Part shown: piece by piece, positions 47,220-59,278 of the stretch | How the letters are laid out: each line of letters opens with the position of its first letter | Position numbering within the stretch: position 1 is the stretch's first letter | Source: Neckera pumila | Taxonomy: Eukaryota > Streptophyta > Bryopsida > Hypnales > Neckeraceae | Assembly (NCBI GenBank): GCA_963969595.1 | Contig: OZ018410.1 | Span: forward strand, 39,537,413-39,601,412 | Length of the DNA stretch: 64,000 nucleotides | Reading direction: 5' to 3' | Program-made: the position numbers and the translations under genes | The notes under the pieces: model-generated | Told to the model about the DNA's origin: nothing | Seen by the model: only the letters and a program-made list of their open reading frames with translations | The model's database searches: none

Positions 47220-47870
47220 AACATTGTCACAAAGGGTGTGCAAAAGCTTCCTTCAGCAATAACTTTTGAAGCATACCTTGCATGAAGTTGAAATTTTTAT
47301 TGGAGATGTCTGTCTTGAGGGTAATTATATCTCATATTCTTTAGAATTTTTTTTCAATCATTTTATATTTAAAAAATAATTAAACTAATATATCACATTT
47401 TGAATTTTAGGGGTATTGAGTATTATGCAGTCCCCAAATTTAATGATTTAGAGCTGACATTTCTATGGTCTATTTGCATAGTAGGAATTCATGTTTCTAC
47501 TAAGGTGAGTTTAAAAATATTTTATTTTGTGTCGTCTACGTCCATGCAAAGAGGACTCTTTTGCGCATGCAATTCTAAACATTTAAGATGGTTTCAAGAT
47601 CAATTTTTTGGTCAAATCTCTTCAACATGAAGTCTTCCCAAATGTTTTTTTTTAATTTCTTATTTTTTACAAATTAAAGCATCAAAAAGTGTATTTTCTT
47701 CAAATTTCCAACTCTTTTTTGTTAATAACTTTTGATCTAGATTTGTTTAGATCTGAAATTTTGGTGATATGCTTTTTTTGGTATTGTACTAATTATCCTT
47801 ACGTTATTTTATTTTTTTTAAATCATGTGCAAAAGCTCATGAGTATTAGAATACTAGCCAAAAATAGCCA
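47220..47870 (-). repeat. Inverted copy of the 27790-29185 repeat
   Basis: The reverse complement matches one unit of the tandem pair, with the same order. That order is the AGGAAGCTT-type end with TTGGAGA, the CATGCAAAGAG box near 47543, GGTTTCAA near 47590, and TTTTGATCTAGATTTG followed by CTGAAATTTTGGTGATATGC near 47727-47775. Confidence 0.75.
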
Positions 47871-47958
47871 AAGTGGAACAAAAATGGACACTCATTCTCA
47901 CAACAACCCTAAAGCACCATCTTTTGTAAGGGTGACATCTTGTACAATGTCTGGGAAG

Positions 47959-48641
47959 AACCGGCGGCTAATACAAAGTTAGCCGGTTGAAATGGTAAAA
48001 AAACCGGTTGAGCTTTGAAAGTGAAGGATGGAAAACCGGAGGAAAAATTGATAAGATAGGCAATCAACCGGTGTACGTAAAAATTTGGGGGTTAATTTAC
48101 CCGCCTCAATTTATAATAGGGTGAATTTTAACCGGTTTGTTTTGTAAAAAGGAGGATTTTAGCTGCTATATATGTACCGTAAGTGGCACATATCTGGGGT
48201 TAAGATAGGTCGGGTATTGGGATAACGAGGCTGGGTATTGCATAAGGGGGTCAGTGTGACCAGCTGAGGACAAGGCCAACTGGCCGTAGGGGAGCACCCG
48301 AGGAAGAGGGGCGGGAAGGCCATTTGAAGAAGGTGAAAATTCTAAACCCTAAACTTTGATTTCTGCAACCTTTTCAATGACCATCCTTAACTCCATATTG
48401 CATGGGTTGGGAGGATTCTTGGCTTTCAGTTGGTGAAAAGCTATGCCAGGTTCAATTCCTGCCAAGAATGTAATGTCTTTTTTAGATTATAAATCGGCAA
48501 TTTTTTGACATTAGAGGATTTTCACTTTTTAAATTTTCACTTAGAAGGAAATAGGCCGGTTACAAACTGATATGGGGGGCAAAAAACCGGAAAATTTCAG
48601 AGTTAAAAGGATGAAACCGGTGCCCTCTAAAAAAGAACCGG
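47959..48641. repeat. Cluster of AACCGG/CCGGTT motifs
   Basis: Ten copies of AACCGG or GCCGGTT occur in this ~680 bp: about 47959, 47982, 48002, 48034, 48066, 48130, 48555, 48585, 48615 and 48636. The surrounding DNA has almost none. They form two blocks separated by a different, GC-richer segment (48150-48545) that holds the tRNA-like sequence. The two blocks may be the arms of an element. Confidence 0.65.
48415..48469 (+). ncRNA. tRNA-like sequence lacking an anticodon arm
   Basis: A 9-bp terminal stem (ATTCTTGGC/GCCAAGAAT) encloses a D-arm with canonical loop (GCTTTC-AGTTGGT-GAAAAGC) and a T-arm with B-box AGGTTCAATTCC. The order of A-box and B-box is that of a Pol III tRNA promoter. Total length is 55 nt, with no anticodon stem-loop. 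Compare 22461-22518 (minus), which has a different but also paired terminal stem. Possible SINE head or tRNA relic. Confidence 0.4.
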
Positions 48642-48895
48642 ACCATTATTGTAGAAGGAGGATATCTACTGGTAGAGCTCCAAAATCCTCCCGAACGTTG
48701 ATCTTGTAGATGATTGTGGAGAATGGAAAATCCACTCAAAGTTCCTTTGTAAACAATATCAAATAAATCACTTGCAATTCTTCTTTGTAGAGGCATGGTT
48801 ATTTAAGGAGAATTATCAAATCTACTCAACCTAGAAGCAACGCTAGTGCCATTTTGTGGTGTTGGTGACTGATTTGTGGTCTACACAAAGATTAG

Positions 48896-49495
48896 AAGCA
48901 TTTTTTTCATCCACTTTTTGTACGTTGACCTTCCATTGCGGATTATGAAGAATCTTCAATTCAATTTGTAGTCTTTCCAGTGTTTGTCTTCAAGTGAATG
49001 AGAAGTTAGTAAAAAGACTTATCACAAAATATGCTATTTTAGTGTATTTTGGAAAGTTCTTGCTCCTTGTTTTGAATTTGAAATTTCTTCACAAAAATTA
49101 TATTTTGAGTTTGAGCCGAACAAACAAAATGAAGGTCATTTACTCTAGTATCTACTCCAATTTGAATTTTGAAAAAATTCCTAATATCAAATATTTTATT
49201 GCAACTTGAACTTTGAATACATTTCAAATAATTTTTGTCACCGTAATATACACACATGTTGAAATTTTCAGATTTTTGGAAATATTTTTCTATTTGTTAT
49301 GATTTTTCTTCACTTTTTCTTCAAAAATTCTCAAAAAAAAAATTTACCAAAAAATTGAAAATTTTTATGAAGTATAGAAGACATGTATTTCCGTCTCTGA
49401 AAAATAAATATAAAACTTCATTCATGTCTAGTTGCAAAATGATAGAAAATTGAGTGATTGGCAGTGAGGCTTAAAATCAATGGTCATGGATCCGT
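48896..49495 (+). repeat. Dispersed repeat, ~0.6 kb (copy 2 of 2998-3665)
   Basis: Colinear with 2998-3665, including ATGCTATTTTAG, AACAAAATGAAGGTCATTTA and GTCTAGTTGCAAAATG, and ending around GGTCATGGATCCGTCC. It is followed by the second Tc1/mariner relic. Confidence 0.7.
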
Positions 49496-49514
49496 CCTTT
49501 AAGGATTAAGGCAC

Positions 49515-49840
49515 CCGACATCATTAAAGTATGAAAATAGGTGCCAAATATTTATATTTATATTTTTCACATGATTTCCACCATTCTAATCTATCGGGAA
49601 TTTTTGTTGATTTTAAACATGATTCATCAATCCAAATGACCTTCTAGTCTTCCACAATTCAATCTCTATATTGTCAAACAAATGCTAACCTTTGTGCTTC
49701 TCGGTAAAAAGTTTTTTTGCTTCAACACAATATCTATATCCAAACTCATTCAAAACAATTCTTATGGTACCACAACTAGCCTCTGCAATATCCGCATTCT
49801 TGTTTATAGTCTCTATGATTGAGTGGTAAGCGATGGTCAT
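49515..49840 (-). pseudogene. Second Tc1/mariner transposase relic
   Basis: The minus strand from 49840 reads SIIETINKNADIAEASCGTI then RIVLNEFGYRYCVEAKK and LFTEKHKG. In a shifted frame an IVEDWKVIWIDESC-like stretch follows, with KINKN or KSTKIP. This is the helix-turn-helix to first-DDE part of a Tc1/mariner transposase, with stops and frameshifts. The C-terminal half is absent. A CACTA MITE sits just upstream (49876-50143). Confidence 0.65.
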
Positions 49841-49875
49841 CATCTAGCATGTGTCCAAAGTCTCTTGTGATTTAT

Positions 49876-50143
49876 CACTATAAGAAACCCTTGTTTTAGG
49901 TGACGAGCACTAATTTTCTTATGACAAATTTAGGTGATGTCAAAGTTGAAAACCCTAAATTTTTATTTCAACAAAAATATACAACGTAACATCAATATTG
50001 ACAATCCAATGTTTTATGTCAACATTGATGTTATGCTAGACATTTTTACTGACATAAAAATTTTGGATTGTCAACATTGACATCACCTAAAATGTGTCAT
50101 AAAAATTAGGGCTTGTCACCTAAAAAAAGGGTTTTTTATAGTG
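49876..50143. mobile_element. CACTA-type MITE with 3-bp target duplication
   Basis: A 268-bp element starting CACTATAAGAAACCCTTGTT and ending with the matching AGGGTTTTTTATAGTG. It is flanked by TAT on both sides (49873-49875 and 50144-50146). CACTA termini with a 3-bp duplication are diagnostic of En/Spm (CACTA) elements. Long internal inverted repeats around AGGTGATGTCAA/TTGACATCACCT make almost the whole element a hairpin. No coding. Confidence 0.9.
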
Positions 50144-50149
50144 TATGTT

Positions 50150-50630
50150 GTGATGTGTAAGTTTTTAAGGTCTATTAGGTCATTTTGGTGAAATTACACT
50201 TCTTCAAAGCCCACAATTATGCTCAACAACATAAATAATTGAAAACGGCATCTTTAATTATAAGGATTTGAACTGTAATGGCCAAAAAAATCTTTAAAAA
50301 GGATTGGGAGAGAGTGTGACCCAATTTAAATCTCCAAGCAATGGAATTTTCAACTAGCACCACACATTATAAAATTTAGATACTACCCTATGGACTATGC
50401 AAGCAAGATCAATAACTACTTAATCTTCAAACCAATACTTTAAACAAGTGAACTTACAAATATACATCTCATACATCACATACATTGCATACATCACATA
50501 ATCCAAAAAATCAATTCACAATAGCTTCTATAGACACTTAAGGACTATGAGGCATTTGCCCTAAGCTTTCAATTCATCACCAAAAATGTTTTTCCTAAAT
50601 TAGACTATATATTCAACTCATGGCCAAGAA
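50150..50630. other. AT-rich intergenic DNA, no gene seen
   Basis: Includes a short CATACATCACATA repeat near 50470-50500. Confidence 0.4.
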
Positions 50631-50639
50631 GGCAATTGA

Positions 50640-51060
50640 TCCCCTTGAAGTAAAATGACTACCCCATTTTCATTCTTGCTTATGATTTGGTGATTATAAT
50701 CTTCAAGATCTAACATCTCCAAAAAATTTAGCTCCATCCCCTTCACGGTTCTTTAGATCTCGTCCTTCAAAGTTGGAAGTCTTGATTGCACTTGACAACC
50801 AAAATCTTGCAATAGAATGACCAACCCATCTTCATTATTGCTTGCCTAATAATGCAACTAGGCATTTGGGAAAGCTAAATTCAAGATCTACCACCTCCTA
50901 CAAAGTCAGATCTCTTCAATTTATAGTTTGTTAAATCTAATCCTTTAAAGTTGGTAGTCTTGGCTGCACTTAATAGCCAACCCTTTTAAATAAAACAACT
51001 ACCATATCCTTGTTATTGCTCCATTTGGAGAAAGCCTTAGCTTTTGAAAAGCTTACAATA
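50640..51060 (+). repeat. Tandem ~180-bp repeat, about 2.3 units
   Basis: Marker AAAGTTGGAAGTCTTGATTG (about 50768) recurs as AAAGTTGGTAGTCTTGGCTG (about 50947). The accompanying AATGACTACCCCATTTTCAT/AATGACCAACCCATCTTCAT/AACAACTACCATATCCTTGT series also recurs. The last unit passes into the segment duplicated at 33933. Confidence 0.65.
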
Positions 51061-51859
51061 ATACCTTAGTTTTCAACATCTAACTATCTTCCTATTCAAA
51101 GATTTTGCAAGCAAAATTTAGGCCAACACCAAGTGGCTATAGAGAAAGAAAGAGAGAGCCACCTAAATCCTAAAATACTAGTCTTCATCCCTCTTGTCTT
51201 CGCCCTTCTTGTCTTCGCCCTTCTTGTCTTCATCTGCCATTAGAAGAATTCTAAACCCAGCAAAAGGGTCCCAAACTTTCATTTTTGTCACCCCCCGCGG
51301 TGCAAATATAGAATATATATATATATATATATATATATTTTTTATATTTATATATTTATATATATATAATTTTATTTTTATTTTGTTTTTATTTTTATTT
51401 TTATTTTTGGTAATTGCACGGCTCCTATTGCTGTCTCTCGGCTTTCTATAGGCCCAAAACTTCTTCTAATGGTAGTTAGTCTTTGTCTTCTTCTTTGTCT
51501 TCATTTTTCCTATCTTTATCTACCTAGTCTTCATCTTCCTTTTTGCAATTGTCTTCATCTTTTTTGTCTATGTCTTTGGCTAGTCTTTATACTTTGCATA
51601 ATTGCACTCTCCATTCCCCAATCACTTCCAATACTAATTCCGAGAAGTAGTATTTTATTTCCTAATTCTATTAAATTTACCATTTTGCTAGATAACTTTT
51701 TAATTGCCCATTTTTTGTTTAATATTTTATCCTTTTAAAAATCCTATTTTTTCAAAAGAATTCTCCATCATTCTCACATGATCAAATTCATTAAGATCCG
51801 CACCATTGTCCTAAAATGTCTGCTACTATCTATCAAAAAATTCATTAATTCTTTGTTAA
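50970..51859 (+). repeat. Segmental duplicate of 33933-34510 (unoccupied sites)
   Basis: Contains TTAA at 50970-50973 and at 51856-51859 without inserted elements, exactly where copies G and H sit in the other duplicate. It also carries an AT microsatellite and extra CTTCTTGTCTTCGCC repeats near 51192-51232. Confidence 0.8.
51312..51369. repeat. TA dinucleotide microsatellite
   Basis: About 13 TA units (51312-51338), then a short T-run and a further imperfect TATATTTATA array. It lies inside the segmental duplicate and is absent from the other copy. Confidence 0.9.
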
Positions 51860-52104
51860 GGATTAATTCTTCTTACTAATAATTTCTACCTCACAATTTC
51901 TTGCAATTTGCCTAAATTTTCCTAGATTCAAGTTGTGAGCCAATGTGGTGGTTCACATCAATTTTACTACAATGTGTGCACCTCTTATCTAAACTTTGTG
52001 CATTCCAACTACTATTCCTTTTTCAACATTTGTTAATACTTTGGTCTTCATCTTTGGACTTTATTCTCCCAACTAATAATGCATTAGCGTTCCTTTATAT
52101 GTTT

Positions 52105-52440
52105 GAATTTGTCTTTATTTGTTTATATAATCTATTTTTTACTTGGAATGTATTTTGTGCAACTCAATACATAATTTAAAATAGTTGATAGCATTTTTGG
52201 TGAGGATTGTGAGGAATAAAAATGGCAATGCTTTAAGGTATGATGCTAATATGAGGACTTTGTGTAAGGCCATTTACTTCAATTTCCATAGTGTTTGATT
52301 GTCTATAAATCGTAGTAGAGGTGGTTCTAAAATTTGATGAGGATCATTATTCTCTAGACTTTGATGCTTTCTAATTAACTGCAAATTCATCCTAATTTGT
52401 TTGTCAAATATTCATATAATTCACAAAATAATACGTAATT
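52105..52440 (+). repeat. Segmental duplicate of 35490-35840
   Basis: Colinear with 35490-35840 (see there). It ends where the two copies diverge, near TTTGTCAAATATTC. Confidence 0.75.
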
Positions 52441-54655
52441 TAAGTGACTCTTTGCTTGTTGCAACATATTGCCATAATTCTATCATCTTCTTATATGAGT
52501 AAATATAATGTATGAATTTGTATTATTGCTGAATACAAATTTGTTGTCTTTACTATCATTTCATAGAGTTATGAGGTTCATATCTTAGTGCATGTGGTCT
52601 ATTGGTTGTTGTAGTTAGACTTTTCATTCTAGAATACCCCTATTTAATTTTTCTAAGACAATAGGAGGTTATTTTGTACTTAAAAAAATACAATAAATAA
52701 AATAACTTAAAAAAAGCTAATTAATCTAAAAACGATTAGGGATATTATTATAAGAGTGAAAAGTTCAAAAATTAAAATGAAAAACAAATAATAAATACTG
52801 AAAAAACAAAAAAGACACGGCATTTGGGAAGGGTTGTGACCTTCCTGAGGCAAGCCTATATAAAGGCCAAAGAAAATTGTTTTGATGGCATTGTAAGACG
52901 CAAAATTATTAGTATATATTATTATATTCTTGCATTTTGTTTTGTGATTAAGTTATACGGAGTATATGTTTGCGTTGTGTGTCATTATTGTGAGAATTTG
53001 CGTTCATCTGTGTCACTCTGAGAGTGGAAAGAGAACTTTGAGAAGATTATTAAGAGAAGAGAAGGTGAGATTGTCGGAACTGCCAAGGAGGAAAACTTGA
53101 CCAAGAGCCAAAGAGTTCGGCGCCAAAAGGAGCAGGATTGAAGAACCAGCAGTGCAAGTAATAACAAGGTTCAAAATTTTGAAAGATTTGAGATTGGTCA
53201 CGGTAATCTCAAGGCGCACCTCTGATCTTGCAATTTGTCCAATCGGACAACACCAACCCAAAAGAATAAATCAAATTCAAGCTGCTGTTACGAGCAAGCC
53301 AGCGACAAAGATTCGAAGCAGGAGCAGTAGTGAAAAGTGAAGAAGAAACTCAAACTGAAAACCAGAGATTCTGGTGGTCACATTCTTGACAAAGATTTGA
53401 GCAAGAACAGAGGTGCAATTTGCTGATAGAGGATAATCGATTGATCGTTCAGTCATTACAGCTCTTTCAATCGAGGAACTCAGAATTCAATTTGTGAATT
53501 GATCGGGAAATTGAGTTGCGCACATAATTGAAGCATCAAATTTCACAGTTTGATCGAATTTGATAGCTTGGCGTGTGTGTGTGTGTGAGATCAAATTGAT
53601 CGGTCGAACAAGAATCATAACCAAGTTTCGGTGAATTTGGACAAATCGCTCAACTTTTGCGATCGGGATTAGATCAAGTCAGCAGCAACAGATCAAAAAG
53701 AAATTCTCAAAATCATGCTTCTAAATCGATCAAAGCAATTCATTGACTGAGCCTAATGGTTCTGATCTCACCAACAATTACAAATATCAAATTCGAAACC
53801 TCAAGAATTCAATCTGGGTAAGATTTGGTAGGCTGGATCTTCGGAGAGCTGTGAAACCCGATTTAGGGTCAGATTGCACAATCATAGGGTCCAGACCACA
53901 ATTTTAAGTCCTATGCTTGTTTATAGGGGCTGATTTGTCCGGTTTTGAGGTATTACCTTTATAGTGATTTTGAGTATTGGTTTTCACGGATTTAGGCCTT
54001 GTTTTATCATGGTTTTAAGTATGATCTTGAATGGTTATAGGGCTGATTTTACATAATCTTAGGTCCCTTGGTTGATCTTTATGAATTTCAAAATATTTGG
54101 TCTTGGAGTTTATATGCTTGGTCCAAATTGTAATTTGTTCCAATGTTTTGTATGTGGAATTTAGGGAATTAACCAATGTTGGTTTGGACAATTTGGCTTG
54201 ATTATTTGACCTAAAATATGGGAGAAAGACAAAATTTAGGTATAACACCTAAACTCACCATACTTTGTATTAACTGGGACAATTTAACATAGAATTGACA
54301 GACTTAGGCATTTGCATTAGATTTGCTCCTGGCGAGCACTGGACTATTTGACCTAAATCTAAAGAGCAATAATTAATGAACGATGTGTAATATGTTTATT
54401 GTATTATCTTGGAATTGATTAGGTCCTAGAGCATTCATCGTATAAGACAATTTGACTAAAATATTTGACCTCATTGTGAGAACCATAGGTAGGATTGGTA
54501 CTTTATACATTGTGTCACATTTATATGGTAAAGGACTATAAACTAAATTCTATACCTGGAAATAAGAGTGTTAAAACATTTTAAACATAAAATATGTATA
54601 TTGGACTTTAAAGTTTAAAACTTATTTTAAAGTGACTTTAGTCACAAATGATAGA
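52441..54655. other. Intergenic DNA with a possible promoter and leader
   Basis: No protein-coding gene was recognised. A good TATA box (CTATATAAAGG, about 52856-52866) is followed by about 1 kb of moderate-GC, purine-rich sequence (52980-53900). That sequence has many GATCA/GATC motifs and a short GT repeat at 53573-53587. It resembles an untranslated leader, for example of a retroelement LTR or noncoding transcript. Confidence 0.4.
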
Positions 54656-54663
54656 CGGATTAA

Positions 54664-55222
54664 CCCCTAAAGGACCAGCATGCATTTTTTGTCCGTATAG
54701 AATTTTGGGCAGGTACGTACGACTAGAGATTTCTATAATTTGGGCTGAAATTTTCACCAAAGGTGAGGGCGAGGAATATCTTTCATATACACCAAATTTT
54801 ATGACATTTGGAAATACGAGTCAAAAGTTATGGCCTAATGTGTTACTTTTTTTCATAACTAGGTAGTCTGGGCCAGTTAGAAAAAATCGCTTTTTTTGGA
54901 AACAAAAATTTGAAACTGATTTTTCTAGAGTTATATATAGGTAATAAGCTTTGAATCATCCATTTTGATAAATGAATCAAAAGTTATGAAGATTTTAAGT
55001 TTGCAGGCAACTATGGATTCTCTTCTCTAAAATAAACTTTGAAGTCCTTTATCTTATACCATTTTCAATATTTTTGAAAAAAATAAAATCCTAGGATGTA
55101 GATTAATGCCACCATTGGAATTAGCATTTTTCAATTCTATAATTAAATCTTGACAATTTTGTATTTTGAATCATTCTCTACTACTATCTACTTACTATTT
55201 TTTCCTATATGTTGGACAAATC
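54664..55222 (+). mobile_element. TTAA element, copy D (3' part missing)
   Basis: TTAA (54660-54663) is followed by CCCCTAAAGGACCAGCATGC and TTTTTTGTCCGTATAG. It is colinear with copy F to about 55222 (CTATATGTTGGACAAATCC), where the match ends. It belongs to the second subfamily with E, F and I. Confidence 0.8.
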
Positions 55223-55569
55223 CAAATCACTACAAGTACTTATTGATATTCTATTTAATAAGTACTTGTTGATATTTTGTGTAAATAATAAATCTTTCAG
55301 CAACTATGTTTGAACTGCATGTATAAGTCCAAGTGATTGGGCATCTTGGTTGTATGTTTTTTTCTATTTGAGTTTTAAATCCCAATGATTGGGCATTGAA
55401 ATGTTGTGTATGATTTCTTGTGAGAAGAATTCATTATTTCTTGTGTAGCTGCATACGTATATGTATCATTGATTTAATCATCTTATTAGTTTGTATAAGC
55501 TTTGAAGCAATGTGTGATGCTATTTGGGCATGAAGCGAATGTTATATGTGAGGAGATTGAAAGCTTTAA

Positions 55570-56493
55570 CCTCTAAAGGACCAACATGCATTTTTTGGTC
55601 GTATAGAGTTTTTGGGCAAGTATGTATGACTAGAGATTTTCATATTTTTGGCTAAAATTTTAACGGAAGGTGGGGACAAGGAATATCTCTCATATGCACC
55701 AAATTTCATGACATTTGGAAATATGAGTCAAAAGTTATGGCCTAATATGTTACTATTTTCATAACTGGGCAGTCCGGGCAGATCAGAAAAAATCAATTTT
55801 TTCAAAAACAAATTTTTGAAATTGGTTCTCTAGAGTTATATGTAGGTGAAAAGCTTTGAATCATCCCATTTTGATCAATGAGTCAAATGTTATGAAGATT
55901 TTTAGTTTGCGGGCAGTTATGGATTCTCACTCTAAAATAAACTTTGAAGTCCTTTATCTTATTCAATTTTCAATATTTTTTGAAAAGAATAGAATCCTAG
56001 GATGTAGATTATTTATTACAACATTGCCACCATTGGGATTAGCATTTTTCAATTCCATAATTAAATTCTTGACAATTTTGTATTTTGAATCATTCTCTAC
56101 TACTATCTACTTACTATTTTTTTCCTATATGTTGGGCAATTCCAAATGAAGTGAAAATTTTCAAACATGTAGCCAACTTATCTAGAAAATAGAATCCAAA
56201 GAAGCACAATCATTTTGGACATTTTTTCATCGAAAAGTGAGCTTGTGAAGTGCTGCTGCCCTGTTTTTTGCAGGGCCCAAAAAATGATTTTAGTGAATTT
56301 TAATGCTTATATCTTGCAATCCACGCGGTGGAAGTTCCTGAAATTTTTAACATATGTTCTCAAGTCACCATACTACAAGATCGTACGGTTACATTTGTCA
56401 AAAAAAGTTTTTTTTTCAAAAATTGGATACTTGTACTAAAAATGACAATTTTTGAGTGTTTTTGGTGATAACATAGTCATGGAACTTTAGGGG
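55570..56493 (+). mobile_element. TTAA element, copy F
   Basis: A complete 924-bp element flanked by TTAA (55566-55569 and 56494-56497), with ends CCTCTAAAGGACC and ACTTTAGGGG. It belongs to the second subfamily, full length and inverted relative to E. D lies 350 bp upstream in the same orientation. Confidence 0.87.
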
Positions 56494-56499
56494 TTAAAC

Positions 56500-57135
56500 C
56501 TTTCCCTTGAAAAGAATCCCTATGCTAGTATTTTCCCGGATTTTGTTAGAAAAGGCAAAACCTAGATTACCGTTGTGCAAGTGTACATTTGTTTAGAAAA
56601 AACAAATTTTCAAAAAGTAAAGTTTGCCTTCAAATCCTTTCAACAAAGTTTTAGTGTACTATCAATATATGGTGGATGCATTGAAGAATCAAAGTGTAGA
56701 GACCTACAAGTTTCCATTGCTTGGACATTGTCCAATTCAAAGTGAAAATAGGATGTTTAAAAATTAAACTATTGTAACCTGCAAAAATTACAAATCTTTT
56801 TAAAAAAAACTAGTAGTTCACATATGGTTCTTTGATATTAGAAATAGGGTACCCTAAAATCATCAAAAGAAAAAGAATACTCCCTTTGATATAATATTTG
56901 CCTTTAGAAGTTACTACAGAATTGTGCAAATAGATTTGGAATAGCACAAAGGCTTTGCTACAGAAATGCTTTGCATATATATATTCATAACCCCCATAAG
57001 TAACACTAAGCCTATTCTAAATTTTTATTTTCCCAAATCCTTATTCTATTATTTCCACAATAATCTAGAAATTGCCATAACTATTTTCAATTTGGCATAA
57101 ATAATGGACAATTATTGTAAATGTCTTGAAACTTC
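56500..57135. other. AT-rich intergenic DNA, no gene seen
   Basis: Short frames only. The start of the segmental duplicate lies at its right edge. Confidence 0.4.
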
Positions 57136-57288
57136 ACTGCAATACAAATTATCTTGTTAAGTACTAAGTCATCAACTTTCATCAACATCTAAAATATTTT
57201 TGAACTTTGGTGAATATTTTTCAAGTATTGACTTTCTAATCCTTCCCATTATCTAGAAATCGCAATAGCTCGCTTTGACCTAGAATAA

Positions 57289-58213
57289 CCCCTAAAGGAC
57301 CGAGGTGATTTTCCTACCAAAAACCATTCAAAACTGTCATTTCTATTGCAAAGAGAAAAGAGTTTAAAAAATTGTGTTTTTTTGCATATCCAATCGTAAG
57401 ATCTTATACTTGACTAGTATATGAATATGTGGAAGAAATTTCAGAAACTTTGACCACGTAGAGTGCAAGACATATGCATTTAAAGTGAAGAAAACAAGTT
57501 TTTTTCCACCTTGCTTGACTAGATTTCTTGGCTTTGAATCTTTTTAGTTCAAATTTTTTGCACTATTGATTTCGATTTTCTACTTATTTATGTTAAGTAG
57601 TTGAGTTGAGAATCTACCCAAAAAATTTAGGAAAAAAAGCACTTAATTTTCACTCATTAAAAAATTGTTAAGTAGAGGTGGGTACAAGATTGAAGAAAAA
57701 ACTAAATTGTTAATAGCTTTTAGATGGAATTGAATCACAATAATCCCAATGGTGAGATTGTTTTAGCAAAAAAATCTAATCTTGTCTAATAAAAAAATTT
57801 GAAAAATTTGAAAAATTGCATTCAAAAATGAATTCTACAACTTATTTTTTCAAGAAGATGCTTAGATTGCCCGAAAAACTAAGATTGTCCATAACTTTCT
57901 CATAATTAGTCCAAATTGAATGAAACAAAGCTTCACATGTAGACAAAAATATAATCTTTGAGGGAAAAATTTGAAAAAAAATTATTTTGACTTTTTGTGA
58001 TTTTTTTTGTGCTGCCCATAAAATTCCAATTTTACTTATTGTGCCATAACTTTTGCTCCCGGCCATCAATTAAAATAAAAATTATATATTCGCAAAGATC
58101 TCGCAAAAATATACAATCTCAAAAAATCCCAAAAAATATTACTAAAAATTGAGATCGTAGGAACTTGCCCGGACCCAAATTGTCCCCCGAGGGGACAACT
58201 GGTCCTTTAGGGG
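57289..58213 (-). mobile_element. TTAA-family element, copy B (ATAA duplication)
   Basis: A 925-bp element, nearly identical to copy A but inverted. The ends are CCCCTAAAGGACCGAGG and the reverse-oriented GGTCCTTTAGGGG, with the palindrome TTGTCCCC/GGGGACAA near 58181-58198. The flanks are ATAA at 57285-57288 and 58214-58217. The paralogous empty site at 36022-36025 reads ACAA. This shows a 4-bp duplication and tolerance for a non-TTAA target. Confidence 0.9.
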
Positions 58214-59211
58214 ATAAATGATGCAACAACTCTAAATGTCTTAAATTTTTGTCATAAAAGTAGATAGTCATGTCAAAAAATTATACATCAATTTATATTC
58301 AAATCTAAGATGTTGTTGATTTGAATGAACATTTTTCCACTATTGACTTTTTGCCAAGTCACAGTCTCTACACCTCAAATCCTTTAATCCTACCCTTCCT
58401 TAATCCTAATATAAATTATTAAAAAATCAATTATCAATTAACAACTAACAAGAATAACTAGTAAGAACTTCCAATACTATACACATTCTTTAATATACAA
58501 AGACGTCTATTCAAATAATAGATGACCTACATCACACTAATACTTGTATAGAGGAAATTGAACAAATAGTCCCTCGTGAGATCATTAATCTTATTATTGA
58601 ATATTTATTTCATTAAGTACAAAGTAGCAAATGATAAGTGTTCACATCCCTTTCATAAGACATATTTTGTACTAACTAAACAATAATTATAGATGATTTT
58701 ATAGATTTTTATTAATAATAAAAATTAACAAAAAAACTTTAAGAAAAAAATTGTTTTGTGTAATATCAGTTTCTGTAATAGATTGCTTGGATTGATATAA
58801 TATGTAACAGTACAACATTCATTCAAAAAGAAGTTTTAATTATAAAATTAAAATTAGATAAACTTTTACTTCAATGCTATTTACTATGTAAAAGAATTAT
58901 TGAACAAATGACTTATTGCAAAGTACAAAATAGAGACCAAATTAACATTTATATTTTTGTTTTTCATATATATAACTAAAGATTATATAAAGTTAAAAAA
59001 GAATTATTGAACAAATGACTTAAAGAAAAATATACAGTAGAGACAAATTTATCATTTTTATTTTTATTTTTTATAAATATAACTAAGATTTTAAATTAAA
59101 ATTATATATTCAAATTTTAAGTCTATTTTAAATTAGTGTCATATTGTTCAATAATTCTTTAGATTAAAACCATACTTGACTGAATATAGACTAATATTAA
59201 TTACCATTTAG

Positions 59212-59278
59212 TATTAAAGTATTAAAGTATAAAAGTATAAAAGTATTATAGTATTAAAATATTAAAGTATTAAAGTAT
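59212..59278. repeat. AAAGTATTA-type microsatellite
   Basis: About seven imperfect units of AAAGTATTA/AAAGTATA occur here. The equivalent point in segmental copy 1 (about 37910) has a single unit, so the expansion is younger than the duplication. Confidence 0.75.

Noticed and set aside
57842..58069. 75-codon frame in element B as a real gene
   Set aside because: It is open in A and B only because the elements are nearly identical. The AT-rich composition and decay in other copies argue against coding.
57285..58217. Interpreting the TTAA family as Tourist/Harbinger with a 3-bp TAA duplication
   Set aside because: With TAA the element ends would be asymmetric (CCCC versus GGGGA). The paralogous empty sites fit a 4-bp duplication.
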